Assembly (NCBI GenBank): GCA_037954235.1
Contig: JBBMOA010000001.1
Coordinates: 34,386,074 to 34,450,073 of the forward strand
Length of the DNA stretch: 64,000 nucleotides
Source: Aulostomus chinensis
Lineage: Eukaryota > Chordata > Actinopteri > Syngnathiformes > Aulostomidae
Direction of reading: 5' to 3'
Shown: piece by piece, positions 43,831 to 58,500 of the stretch
How the letters are laid out: every line of letters begins with the position of its first letter
Numbering within the stretch: the first letter of the stretch is position 1
Made by a program: the position numbers and the translations under genes
Notes under the pieces: model-generated
Database searches by the model: none
What the model was told of the DNA's origin: nothing
Seen by the model: the letters and a program-made list of their open reading frames with translations, nothing else

Positions 43831-46800
43831 ACTGGAGCATCATTTTGCGGTTCGTAGCAACTCTCACTACATCACTGTAGCATCACTTCTTAGGTTTGTC
43901 GCAACTCTCATTACATCACTTTAGCATCATTTTGAAGATCGTAGCAACTCTCACTACATCACTGTTGCATCATTTTGAGGATAGTAGCAACTCTCACGAC
44001 ATTACTTTAGCATCATTTTGAGATTCGTAGCAACTCTCATTACATCACTGTAGCATCATTTTGAGGTTCGTAGCAACTCTCACCACATCACTGTAGCATC
44101 ATTTCTTAGGTAAATAGCAACCCTCATTACATCACTGTAGCATCATTTTGAGGTTCGTAGCAACGCTCACTACATCACTGTCGCATCATTTCTTAGGGAA
44201 GTAGCAACTCTCATTACACTGCTTTAGCATTATTTTTAAATTACTATCAACTCTCACGACATCACTGTAGCATCACTTCTTAGGTTTGTAGCAACTCTCA
44301 TTACATCACTTTAGCATCATTTTGAGATTGGTAGCAACTCTCACGACATTACTGTCGCATCATTTTGAGATTCGTAGCAACTCTCACCACATCACTGTAG
44401 CATCATTTTGAGGTTCATAGCAACTGTCACCACATCACTGTGGCATCATTTCTAAGGTAAATAGCAACCCTCATTACATCACTGTACCATCATTTTGAGG
44501 TTCGTAGCAACTCTCACCACATCACTGTTGCATCATTTCCTAGGGAAGTAGCAACTCTCATTACACCGCTTTAGCATTATTTTGAAATTACTATCAACTC
44601 TCACTACATCACTGTAGCATCACTTCTTAGGTTTGTCGCAACTCTCATTACATCACTTTAGCATCATTTTGAGGATCGTAGCAACTCTCACCACATCACT
44701 GTAGCATCATTTTGAGGTTCGTAGCAACTCTCACCACATCACTGTAGCATCATTTCTTAGGTTTGTAGCTACTCTCATTACATCACTTTAGAATCATTTT
44801 GAGGATCGTAGCAACTCTCACCACATCACTGTAGCATCATTTCTTAGGAAAGTAACAACTCTCATTGCATCACTTTAGCGTGATTTTGAAATTACTATCA
44901 ACTCTCACGACATCACTGTAGCATCATTTTGAGGTTCGTAGCATCTCTCACCACATAACTGTAGCATCATTTCTTAGGTAAATAGCAACTCTCACCACAT
45001 CACTGTAGCATCATTTCTTAGGTAAATAGCAACCCTCATTACATCACTGTAGCATCATTTTGAGGTTCGTAGCAACTCTCACTACATCATTGTAGCATCA
45101 CTTCTTAGGTTTGTAGCAACTCTCATTACATCACTTTAGCATCATTTTGAGATTCGTAGCAACTCTCACGACATTACTGTTGCATGATTTTAAGATTTGT
45201 AGCAACTCTCATTACATCACTGTAGCATCACTTCTTAGGTTCGTAGCAACTCTCACTACATCACTGTCGCATCATTTTGAGATTCGTAGCAACTCTCACC
45301 ACATCACTGTAGCATCATTTTGAGGTTCATAGCAACTCTCACCACATCACTGTAGCATCATTTTGAGGTTCGTAGCAACTCTCACCACATCACTGTAGCA
45401 TCATTTCTTAGGTAAATAGCAACCGTCATTACATCACTTTTGCATCATTTTGAGGTTCGTAGCAACTCTCACTCCATCATTGTAGCATCATTTCTTCGGG
45501 AAGTAGGAACTCTCATTACACCGCTTTAGCATTATTTTGAAATTACTATCAACTCTCACCACATCACTGTAGCATCATTTTGAGGTTCGTAGAAACTCTC
45601 ACCACATCACTGTCGCATCATTTCTTAGGTTTGTAGCAACTCTCGTTATATCACTGTAGCATCATTTTGAAATTCGTAGCAACTCTCACCACATCACTGT
45701 AGCATCATTTCTTAGGTAAATAGCAACCCTCATCATATCACTGGAGCATCATTTTGCGGTTCGTAGCAACTCTCACTACATCACTGTAGCATCACTTCTT
45801 AGGTTTGTCGCAACTCTCATTACATCACTTTAGCATCATTTTGAAGATCGTAGCAACTCTCACTACATCACTGTTGCATCATTTTGAGGATAGTAGCAAC
45901 TCTCACGACATTACTTTAGCATCATTTTGAGATTCGTAGCAACTCTCATTACATCACTGAAGCATCATTTTGAGGTTCGTAGCAACTCTCACCACATCAC
46001 TGTAGCATCATTTCTTAGGAAAATAGCAACCCTCATTACATCACTGTAGCATCATTTTGAGGTTCGTAGCAACGCTCACTACATCAGTGTCGCATCATTT
46101 CTTAGGGAAGTAGCAACTCTCATTACACTGCTTTAGCATTATTTTGAAATTACTATCAACTCTCACCACATCACTGTAGCATCACTTCTTAGGTTTTTAG
46201 CAACTCTCATTACATCACTTTAGCATCATTTTGAGATTCGTAGCAACTCTCACGACATTACTGTCGCATCATTTTGAGATTAGTAGCAACTCTCATTACA
46301 TCACTGTAGCATCACTTCTTAGGTTCGTAGCAACTCTCACTACATCACTGTCGCATCATTTTGAGATTCGTAGCAACTCTCACCACATCACTGTCGCATC
46401 ATTTTGAGGTTCGTAGCAACTCTCACCACATCACTGTAGCATCACTTCTTAGGTTTGTCGCAACTCTCATTACATCACTTTAGCATCATTTTGAGGATAG
46501 TAGCAACTCTAACGACATTACTTTAGCATCGTTTTGAGATTCGTAGCAACTCTCATTACATCACTGTAGCATCATTTCTTAGGTAAATAGCAACCCTCAT
46601 TACATCACTGTAGCATCATTTTGAGATTCGTAGCAACTCTCACCACATCACTGTAGCATCATTTCTTAGGTAAATAGCAACCCTCATTATATCACTGTAG
46701 TATCATTTTGCGGTTCGTAGCAACTCTCACCACATCACTGTAGCATCATTTCTTAGGTAAATAGCAACCCTCATTATATCACTGTAGTATCATTTTGCGG

Positions 46801-48103
46801 TTCGTAGCAACTCTCACCACATCACTGTAGCATCATTTTGAGGTTCGTAGCAACTCTCACCACATCACTGTAGCATAATTTCTTAGGTTTGTCGCAACTC
46901 TCATGACATCACTGTAGCATCATTTTGAGGTTCGTAGCAACTCTCACCACATCACTGTAGCATCATTTCTTCGGTAAATAGCAACCCTCATTACATCACT
47001 GTTGCATCATTTTGAGGTTCGTAGCAACTCTCACTACATCATTGTAGCATAATTTCTTAGGGAAGTAGCAACTCTCATTACACCGCTTTAGCATTATTTT
47101 GAAATTACTATCAACTCTCATTACATCACTGTAGCATCACTTCTTAGGTTCGTAGCAACTCTCACTACATCACTGTCGCATCATTTTGAGATTCGTAGCA
47201 ACTCTCACCACATCACTGTCGCATCATTTTGAGGTTCGTAGCAACTCTCACCACATCACTGTAGCATCACTTCTTAGGTTTGTAGCAACTCTCATTACAT
47301 CACTTTAGCATCATTTTGAGGATAGTAGCAACTCTCACGACATTACTTTAGCATCGTTTTGAGATTCGTAGCAACTCTCACCACATCACTGTGGCATCAT
47401 TTCTTAGGTAAATAGCAACCCTCATTACATCACTGTAGCATCATTTTGAGGTTCGTAGCAACTCTCACCACATCACTGTAGCATCATTTCTTAGGTAAAT
47501 AGCAACCCTCATTACATCACTGTAGCATCATTTTGCGGTTCGTAGCAACTCTCACCACATCACTGTAGCATCATTTTGAGATTCGTAGCAACTCTCACCA
47601 CATCACTAGAGCATCATTTCTTAGGTAAATAGCAACCCTCATTATATCACTGTAGTATCATTTTGCGGTTCGTAGCAACTTTCACCACATCACTGTAGCA
47701 TCATTTCTTAGGTAAATAGCAACCCTCATTATATCACTGTAGTATCATTTTGCGGTTCGTAGCAACTCTCACCACATCACTGTAGCATCATTTTGAGGTT
47801 CGTAGCAACTCTCACCACATCACTGTAGCATAATTTCTTAGGTAAATAGCAACCCTCATTACATCACTGTATTATCATTTTGAGGTTCGTAGCAACTCTC
47901 ACCACATCACTGTAGCATCATTTCTTAGGGAAGTAGCAACTCTCATTACACCGCTTTAGTATTATTTTGAAATTACTATCAACTCTCACCACATCACTGT
48001 AGCATCACTTCTTAGGTTTGTAGCAACTCTCATTACATCACTTTAGAATCATTTCGAGGTTCGTAGCAACTCTCACGACATCACTGTCGCATCATTTTGA
48101 GAT
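43831..48103 (-). repeat. higher-order segment H, copy 1 (4.27 kb)
   Basis: Matches 55544-59816 almost base for base at a constant offset of 11,713 bp (checked at 43831, 45501 and 47681). I saw only isolated single-base differences, for example GGTTCGTAGC against GGTTCGTTGC at about 44720/56433. The match ends at GATTGGTAG here against GATTCGTAG there. Confidence 0.9.
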
Positions 48104-48120
48104 TGGTAGCAACTCTCACG

Positions 48121-51100
48121 ACATTACTTTAGCATCATTTTGAGATTCGTAGCAACTCTCATTACATCACTGTATCATCATTTTGAGGTTCGTAGCAACT
48201 CTCACCACATCACTGTAGCATCATTTCTTAGGTAAATAGCAACCCTCATTATATCACTGTAGCATCATTTTGCGGTTCGTAGCAACTCTCACCACATCAC
48301 TGTCGCATCATTTCTTCGGTAAATAGCATCCCTCATTATATCACTGTAGTATCATTTTGCGGTTCGTAGCAACTCTCACCACATCACTGTAGCATCATTT
48401 TGAGGTTCGTAGCAATTCTCACCACATCACTGTAGCATCATTTCTTCGGTAAATAGCATCCCTCATTATATCAATGTAGTATCATTTTGCGGTTCGTAGC
48501 AACTCTCACCACATCACTGTAGCATCATTTTGAGGTTCGTAGCAATTCTCACCACATCACTGTAGCATTATTTCTTAGGTTCTTAGCAACTGTCATTACA
48601 TCACTTTAGAATCATTTTGAGGTTCGTAGCAACTCTCACTACATCATTGTAGCATCATTTCTTAGGTAAGTAGCAACTCTCATTACACCGCTTTAGCATT
48701 ATTTTGAAATTACTATCAACTCTCACCACATCACTGTAGCATCACTTCTTAGGTTTGTAGCAACTCTCATTACATCACTTTAGCATCATTTTGAGATTCG
48801 TAGCAACTCTCACGACATTACTGTAGCATGATTTTGAGATTAGTAGCAACTCTCATTACATCACTGTAGCATCACTTCTTAGGGTCGTAGCAACTCTCAC
48901 TACATCACTGTCGCATCATTTTGAGATTCGTAGCAACTCTCACCACATCACTGTCGCATCATTTTGAGGTTCGGAGCAACTCTCACCACATCACTGTGGC
49001 ATAATTTCTTAGGTAAATAGCAACCCTCATTACATCACTGTAGCATCATTTTGAGGTTCGTAGCAACTCTCACCACATCACTGTAGCATCATTTCTTAGG
49101 TAAATAGCAACCCTCATTACATCACTGTAGCATCATTTTGCGGTTCGTAGCAACTCTCACCACATCACTGTCGCATCATTTTGAGATTCGTAGCAACTCT
49201 CACCACATCACTGTAGCATCATTTCTTAGGTAAATAGCAACCCTCATTACATCACTGTAGCATCATTTTGAGTTTCGTAGCAACTCTCACCACATCACTG
49301 TAGCATCATTTCTTAGGTAAATAGCAACCCTCATTATATCACTGTAGTATCATTTTGCGGTTCGTAGCAACTCTCACCACATCACTGTAGCATCATTTTG
49401 AGGTTCGTAGCAACTCTCACCACATCACTGTAGCATCATTTCTAAGGTAAATAGCAACCCTCATTACATCACTGTAGCATCATTTTGAGGTTCGGAGCAA
49501 CTCTCACCACATCACTGTAGCATCATTTCTTAGGGAAGTAGCAACTCTCATTACACCGCTTTAGCATTATTTTGAAATTACTATCAACTCTCACCACATC
49601 ACTGTAGCATCACTTCTTAGGTTTGTAGCAACTCTCATTACATCACTTTAGCATCATTTTGAGATTCGTAGCAACTCTCACGACATTACTGTCGCATCAT
49701 TTTGAGATTTGTAGCAACTCTCACCACATCACTGTAGCATCATTTTGAGGTTCGTAGCAACTCTCACCACATCACTGTGGCATCATTTCTTAGGTAAATA
49801 GCAACCCTCATTATATCACTGTACCATCTTTTTGAGGTTAGAGCAACTCTCACCACATCACTGTCGCATCATTTCTTAGGGAAGTAGCAACTCTCATTAC
49901 ACCGCTTTAGCATTATTTTGAAATTACTATCAACTCTCACGACATCACTGTAGCATCACTTCTTAGGTTTGTCGCAACTCTCATTACATCACTTTAGCAT
50001 CATTTCGAGGACTGTAGCAACTCTCACGACATCACTGTCGCATCATTTTGAGATTCGTAGCAACTCTCATCACATCACTGTAGCATCATTTCTTCGGTAA
50101 ATAGCAACCCTCATTACATCACTGTTGCATCATTTTGAGGTTCGTAGCAACTCTCACTACATCATTGTAGCATCATTTCTTAGGGAAGTAGCAACTGTCA
50201 TTACACCGCTTTAGCATTATTTTGAAATTACTATCAACTCTCACCACATCACTGTAGCATCACTTCTTAGGTTTGTAGCAACTCTCATTACATCACTTTA
50301 GCATCATTTTGAGATTCGTAGCAACTCTCACGACATTACTGTAGCATGATTTTGAGATTAGTAGCAACTCTCATTACATCACTGTAGCATCACTTCTTAG
50401 GTTCGTGGCAACTCTCACTACATCACTGTCGCATCATTTTGAGATTCGTAGCAACTCTCACCACATCACTTTCGCATCATTTTGAGGTTCGTAGCAACTC
50501 TCACCACATCACTGTAGCATCACTTCTTAGGTTTGTAGCAGCTCTCATTACATCACTTTAGCATCATTTTGAGGATAGTAGCAACTCTCACGACATTACT
50601 TTAGCATCGTTTTTAGATTCGTAGCAACTCTCATTACATCACTGTAGCATCATTTTGAGGTTCGGAGCAACTCTCACCACATCACTGTGGCATCATTTCT
50701 TAGGTAAATAGCAACCCTCATTACATCACTGTAGCATCATTTTGAGGTTCGTAGCAACTCTCACCACATCACTGTAGCATCATTTCTTAGCTAAATAGCA
50801 ACCCTCATTACATCACTGTAGCATCATTTTGCGGTTCGTAGCAACTCTCACCACATCACTGTCGCATCATTTTGAGATTCGTAGCAACTCTCACCACATC
50901 ACTGTCGCATCATTTCTTAGGTAAATAGCAACCCTCATTACATCACTGTAGCATCATTTTGAGTTTCGTAGCAACTCTCACCACATCACTGATGCATCAT
51001 TTCTTAGGTAAATAGCAACCCTCATTACATCACTGTAGCATCATTTTGAGTTTCGTAGCAACTCTCACCACATCACTGTAGCATCATTTCTTAGGTAAAT

Positions 51101-54100
51101 AGCAACCCTCATTATATCACTGTAGTATCATTTTGCGGTTCGTAGCAACTCTCACCACATCACTGTCGCATCATTTTGAGATTCGTAGCAACTCTCACCA
51201 CATCACTGTAGCATCATTTCTTAGGTAAATAGCAACCCTCATTACATCACTGTAGCATCATTTTGAGTTTCGTAGCAACTCTCACCACATCACTGTAGCA
51301 TCATTTCTTAGGTAAATAGCAACCCTCATTATATCACTGTAGTATCATTTTGCGGTTCGTAGCAACTCTCACCACATCACTGTAGCATCATTTTGAGGTT
51401 CGTAGCAACTCTCACCACATCACTGTAGCATAATTTCTTAGGTAAATAGCAACCCTCATTACATCACTGTAGCATCATTTTGAGGTTCGTAGCAACTCTC
51501 ACCACATCACTGTAGCATCATTTCTTAGGGAAGTAGCAACTCTCATTACACCGCTTTAGCATTATTTTGAAATTACTATCAACTCTCACCACATCACTGT
51601 AGCATCACTTCTTAGGTTTGTAGCAACTCTCATTACATCACTTTAGAATCATTTCGAGGTTCGTAGCAACTCTCACGACTTTACTGTACCATGATTTTTA
51701 GATTAGTAGCAACTCTCATTACACTGCTTTAGCATTATTTTGAAATTACTATCAACTCTCACCACATCACTGTAGCATCACTTCTTAGGTTTTTAGCAAC
51801 TCTCATTACATCACTTTAGCATCATTTTGAGATTCGTAGCAACTCTCATGACATTACTGTCGCATCATTTTGAGATTCGTAGCAACTCTCACCACATCAC
51901 TGTAGCATCATTTTGAGGTTCGTAGCAACTCTCACCACATCACTGTGGCATCATTTCTTAGGTAAATAGCAACCCTCATTATATCACTGTACCATCATTT
52001 TGAGGTTAGAGCAACTCTCACCACATCACTGTCGCATCATTTCTTAGGGAAGTAGCAACTCTCATTACACCGCTTTAGCATTATTTTGAAATTACTCTCA
52101 ACTCTCACTACATCACTGTAGCATCACTTCTTAGGTTTGTCGCAACTCTCATTACATCACTGTAGCATCATTTTGAGGTTCGTAGCAACTCTCACCACAT
52201 CACTGTAGCATCATTTCTTTGGAAAATAGCAACCCTCATTACATCACTGAAGCATCATTTTGAGGTTCGTAGCAACGCTCACTACATCACTGTCGCATCA
52301 TTTTTTAGATTCGTAGCAACTCTCACGACATTACTGTCGCATCATTTTGAGGTTCGTAGCAACTCTCACCAAATCACTGTAGCATCATTTTGAGGTTCGT
52401 AGCAACTCTCACCACATCACTGTGGCATCATTTCTTAGGTAAATAACAACCCTCATTACATCACTGTACCATCATTTTGAGGTTCGTAGCAACTCTCACC
52501 ACATCACTGTCGCATCATTTCTTAGGGAAGTAGCAACTCTCATTACACCGCTTTAGCATTATTTTGAAATTACTATCAACTCTCACTACATCACTGTAGC
52601 ATCACTTCTTAGGTTTGTCGCAACTCTCATTACATCACTTTAGCATCATTTTGAGGATAGTAGCAACTCTCACGACATTACTTTAGCATCGTTTTGAGAT
52701 TCTTAGCAACTCTCATTACATCACTGTAGCATCATTTTGAGGTTCGGAGCAACTCTCACCACATCACTGTGGCATCATTTCTTAGGTAAATAGCAACCCT
52801 CATTACATCACTGTAGCATCATTTTGAGGTTCGTAGCAACTCTCACCACATCACTGTAGCATCATTTCTTAGGTAAATAGCAACCCTCATTACATCACTG
52901 TAGCATCATTTTGCGGTTCGTAGCAACTCTCACCACATCACTGTAGCATCATTTTGAGATTCGTAGCAACTCTCACCACATCACTGTAGCATCATTTCTT
53001 AGGTAAATAGCAACCCTCATTATATCACTGTAGTATCATTTTGCGGCTCGTAGCAACTCTCACCACATCACTGTAGCATCATTTTGAGGTTCGTAGCAAC
53101 TCTCACCACATCACTGTAGCATAATTTCTTAGGTAAATAGCAACCCTCATTACATCACTGTAGCATCATTTTGAGGTTCGTAGCAACTCTCACCACATCA
53201 CTGTGGCATCATTTCTTAGGTAAATAGCAACCCTCATTACATCACTGTAGAATCATTTTGAGGTTCGTAGCAACTGTCAACACATCACTGTCGCATCATT
53301 TCTTAGGGAAGTAGCAACTCTCATTACACCGCTTTCGCATTATTTTGAAATTACTATCAACTCTCACCACATCACTGTAGCATCACTTTTTAGGTTTTTT
53401 AGCAACTCTCATTACATCACTTTAGCATCATTTTGAGAATCGTAGCAACTCTCACTACATCACTGTTGCATCATTTCCAGGATAGTAGCAACTCTCACGA
53501 CATTACTTTAGCATCATTTTGAGATTCGTAGCAACTCTCATTACATCACTGTAGCATCATTTTGAGGTTCGTAGCAACTCTCACCACATCACTGTAGCAT
53601 CACTTTTTAGGTTTTTTAGCAACTCTCATTACATCACTTTAGCATCATTTTGAGAATCGTAGCAACTCTCAGTACATCACTGTTGCATCATTTCGAGGAT
53701 AGTAGCAACTCTCACGACATTACTTTAGCATCATTTTGAGATTCGTAGCAACTCTCATTACATCACTGTATCATCATTTTGAGGTTCGTAGCAACTCTCA
53801 CCACATCACTGTAGCATCATTTCTTAGGTAAATAGCAACCCTCATTATATCACTGTAGCATCATTTTGCGGTTCGTAGCAACTCTCACCACATCACTGTC
53901 GCATCATTTCTTCGGTAAATAGCATCCCTCATTATATCACTGTAGTATCATTTTGCGGTTCGTAGCAACTCTCACCACATCACTGTAGCATCATTTTGAG
54001 GTTCGTAGCAATTCTCACCACATCACTGTAGCATCATTTCTTCGGTAAATAGCATCCCTCATTATATCAATGTAGTATCATTTTGCGGTTCGTAGCAACT

Positions 54101-54568
54101 CTCACCACATCACTGTAGCATCATTTTGAGGTTCGTAGCAATTCTCACCACATCACTGTAGCATTATTTCTTAGGTTCTTAGCAACTGTCATTACATCAC
54201 TTTAGAATCATTTTGAGGTTCGTAGCAACTCTCACTACATCATTGTAGCATCATTTCTTAGGTAAGTAGCAACTCTCATTACACCGCTTTAGCATTATTT
54301 TGAAATTACTATCAACTCTCACCACATCACTGTAGCATCACTTCTTAGGTTTGTAGCAACTCTCATTACATCACTTTAGCATCATTTTGAGATTCGTAGC
54401 AACTCTCACGACATTACTGTAGCATGATTTTGAGATTAGTAGCAACTCTCATTACATCACTGTAGCATCACTTCTTAGGGTCGTAGCAACTCTCACTACA
54501 TCACTGTCGCATCATTTTGAGATTCGTAGCAACTCTCACCACATCACTGTCGCATCATTTTGAGGTTC
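48121..54568 (-). repeat. higher-order duplication, offset 5,596 bp
   Basis: 48121-48972 recurs at 53717-54568. Both carry the rare variants TGTATCATCATTTTGAGG and TTTCTTCGGTAAATAGCATC. Confidence 0.85.
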
Positions 54569-55556
54569 GTAGCAACTCTCACCACATCACTGTAGCATCA
54601 CTGCTTAGGTTTGTAGCAACTCTCATTACATCACTTTAGCATCATTTTGAGGATAGTAGCAACTCTCACGACATTACTTTAGCATCGTTTTGAGATTCTT
54701 AGCAACTCTCATTACATCACTGTAGCATCATTTTGAGGTTCGGAGCAACTCTCACCACATCACTGTGGCATCATTTCTTAGGTAAATAGCAACCCTCATT
54801 ACATCACTGTAGCATCATTTTGAGGTTCGTAGCAACTCTCACCACATCACTGTAGCATCATTTCTTAGGTAAATAGCAACCCTCATTACATCACTGTAGC
54901 ATCATTTTGCGGTTCGTAGCAACTCTCACCACATCACTGTAGCATCATTTTGAGATTCGTAGCAACTCTCACCACATCACTGTAGCATCATTTCTTAGGT
55001 AAATAGCAACCCTCATTATATCACTGTAGTATCATTTTGCGGCTCGTAGCAACTCTCACCACATCACTGTAGCATCATTTTGAGGTTCGTAGCAACTCTC
55101 ACCACATCACTGTAGCATAATTTCTTAGGTAAATAGCAACCCTCATTACATCACTGTAGCATCATTTTGAGGTTCGTAGCAACTCTCACCACATCACTGT
55201 GGCATCATTTCTTAGGTAAATAGCAACCCTCATTACATCACTGTAGAATCATTTTGAGGTTCGTAGCAACTGTCAACACATCACTGTCGCATCATTTCTT
55301 AGGGAAGTAGCAACTCTCATTACACCGCTTTCGCATTATTTTGAAATTACTATCAACTCTCACCACATCACTGTAGCATCACTTTTTAGGTTTTTTAGCA
55401 ACTCTCATTACATCACTTTAGCATCATTTTGAGAATCGTAGCAACTCTCACTACATCACTGTTGCATCATTTCCAGGATAGTAGCAACTCTCACGACATT
55501 ACTTTAGCATCATTTTGAGATTCGTAGCAACTCTCATTACATCACTGGAGCATCAT
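52622..55556 (-). repeat. higher-order duplication, offset 1,996 bp
   Basis: 52622-53560 recurs at 54618-55556, marked by GTTTTGAGATTCTTAGCAAC (about 52691/54687) and the odd CATCATTTCCAGGATAG unit. Confidence 0.85.
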
Positions 55557-58500
55557 TTTGCGGTTCGTAGCAACTCTCACTACATCACTGTAGCATCACT
55601 TCTTAGGTTTGTCGCAACTCTCATTACATCACTTTAGCATCATTTTGAAGATCGTAGCAACTCTCACTACATCACTGTTGCATCATTTTGAGGATAGTAG
55701 CAACTCTCACGACATTACTTTAGCATCATTTTGAGATTCGTAGCAACTCTCATTACATCACTGTAGCATCATTTTGAGGTTCGTAGCAACTCTCACCACA
55801 TCACTGTAGCATCATTTCTTAGGTAAATAGCAACCCTCATTACATCACTGTAGCATCATTTTGAGGTTCGTAGCAACGCTCACTACATCACTGTCGCATC
55901 ATTTCTTAGGGAAGTAGCAACTCTCATTACACTGCTTTAGCATTATTTTTAAATTACTATCAACTCTCACGACATCACTGTAGCATCACTTCTTAGGTTT
56001 GTAGCAACTCTCATTACATCACTTTAGCATCATTTTGAGATTGGTAGCAACTCTCACGACATTACTGTCGCATCATTTTGAGATTCGTAGCAACTCTCAC
56101 CACATCACTGTAGCATCATTTTGAGGTTCATAGCAACTGTCACCACATCACTGTGGCATCATTTCTAAGGTAAATAGCAACCCTCATTACATCACTGTAC
56201 CATCATTTTGAGGTTCGTAGCAACTCTCACCACATCACTGTTGCATCATTTCCTAGGGAAGTAGCAACTCTCATTACACCGCTTTAGCATTATTTTGAAA
56301 TTACTATCAACTCTCACTACATCACTGTAGCATCACTTCTTAGGTTTGTCGCAACTCTCATTACATCACTTTAGCATCATTTTGAGGATCGTAGCAACTC
56401 TCACCACATCACTGTAGCATCATTTTGAGGTTCGTTGCAACTCTCACCACATCACTGTAGCATCATTTCTTAGGTTTGTAGCTACTCTCATTACATCACT
56501 TTAGAATCATTTTGAGGATCGTAGCAACTCTCACCACATCACTGTAGCATCATTTCTTAGGAAAGTAACAACTCTCATTGCATCACTTTAGCGTGATTTT
56601 GAAATTACTATCAACTCTCACGACATCACTGTAGCATCATTTTGAGGTTCGTAGCATCTCTCACCACATAACTGTAGCATCATTTCTTAGGTAAATAGCA
56701 ACTCTCACCACATCACTGTAGCATCATTTCTTAGGTAAATAGCAACCCTCATTACATCACTGTAGCATCATTTTGAGGTTCGTAGCAACTCTCACTACAT
56801 CATTGTAGCATCACTTCTTAGGTTTGTAGCAACTCTCATTACATCACTTTAGCATCATTTTGAGATTCGTAGCAACTCTCACGACATTACTGTTGCATGA
56901 TTTTAAGATTTGTAGCAACTCTCATTACATCACTGTAGCATCACTTCTTAGGTTCGTAGCAACTCTCACTACATCACTGTCGCATCATTTTGAGATTCGT
57001 AGCAACTCTCACCACATCACTGTAGCATCATTTTGAGGTTCATAGCAACTCTCACCACATCACTGTAGCATCATTTTGAGGTTCGTAGCAACTCTCACCA
57101 CATCACTGTAGCATCATTTCTTAGGTAAATAGCAACCGTCATTACATCACTTTTGCATCATTTTGAGGTTCGTAGCAACTCTCACTCCATCATTGTAGCA
57201 TCATTTCTTCGGGAAGTAGGAACTCTCATTACACCGCTTTAGCATTATTTTGAAATTACTATCAACTCTCACCACATCACTGTAGCATCATTTTGAGGTT
57301 CGTAGAAACTCTCACCACATCACTGTCGCATCATTTCTTAGGTTTGTAGCAACTCTCGTTATATCACTGTAGCATCATTTTGAAATTCGTAGCAACTCTC
57401 ACCACATCACTGTAGCATCATTTCTTAGGTAAATAGCAACCCTCATCATATCACTGGAGCATCATTTTGCGGTTCGTAGCAACTCTCACTACATCACTGT
57501 AGCATCACTTCTTAGGTTTGTCGCAACTCTCATTACATCACTTTAGCATCATTTTGAAGATCGTAGCAACTCTCACTACATCACTGTTGCATCATTTTGA
57601 GGATAGTAGCAACTCTCACGACATTACTTTAGCATCATTTTGAGATTCGTAGCAACTCTCATTACATCACTGAAGCATCATTTTGAGGTTCGTAGCAACT
57701 CTCACCACATCACTGTAGCATCATTTCTTAGGAAAATAGCAACCCTCATTACATCACTGTAGCATCATTTTGAGGTTCGTAGCAACGCTCACTACATCAG
57801 TGTCGCATCATTTCTTAGGGAAGTAGCAACTCTCATTACACTGCTTTAGCATTATTTTGAAATTACTATCAACTCTCACCACATCACTGTAGCATCACTT
57901 CTTAGGTTTTTAGCAACTCTCATTACATCACTTTAGCATCATTTTGAGATTCGTAGCAACTCTCACGACATTACTGTCGCATCATTTTGAGATTAGTAGC
58001 AACTCTCATTACATCACTGTAGCATCACTTCTTAGGTTCGTAGCAACTCTCACTACATCACTGTCGCATCATTTTGAGATTCGTAGCAACTCTCACCACA
58101 TCACTGTCGCATCATTTTGAGGTTCGTAGCAACTCTCACCACATCACTGTAGCATCACTTCTTAGGTTTGTCGCAACTCTCATTACATCACTTTAGCATC
58201 ATTTTGAGGATAGTAGCAACTCTAACGACATTACTTTAGCATCGTTTTGAGATTCGTAGCAACTCTCATTACATCACTGTAGCATCATTTCTTAGGTAAA
58301 TAGCAACCCTCATTACATCACTGTAGCATCATTTTGAGATTCGTAGCAACTCTCACCACATCACTGTAGCATCATTTCTTAGGTAAATAGCAACCCTCAT
58401 TATATCACTGTAGTATCATTTTGCGGTTCGTAGCAACTCTCACCACATCACTGTAGCATCATTTCTTAGGTAAATAGCAACCCTCATTATATCACTGTAG

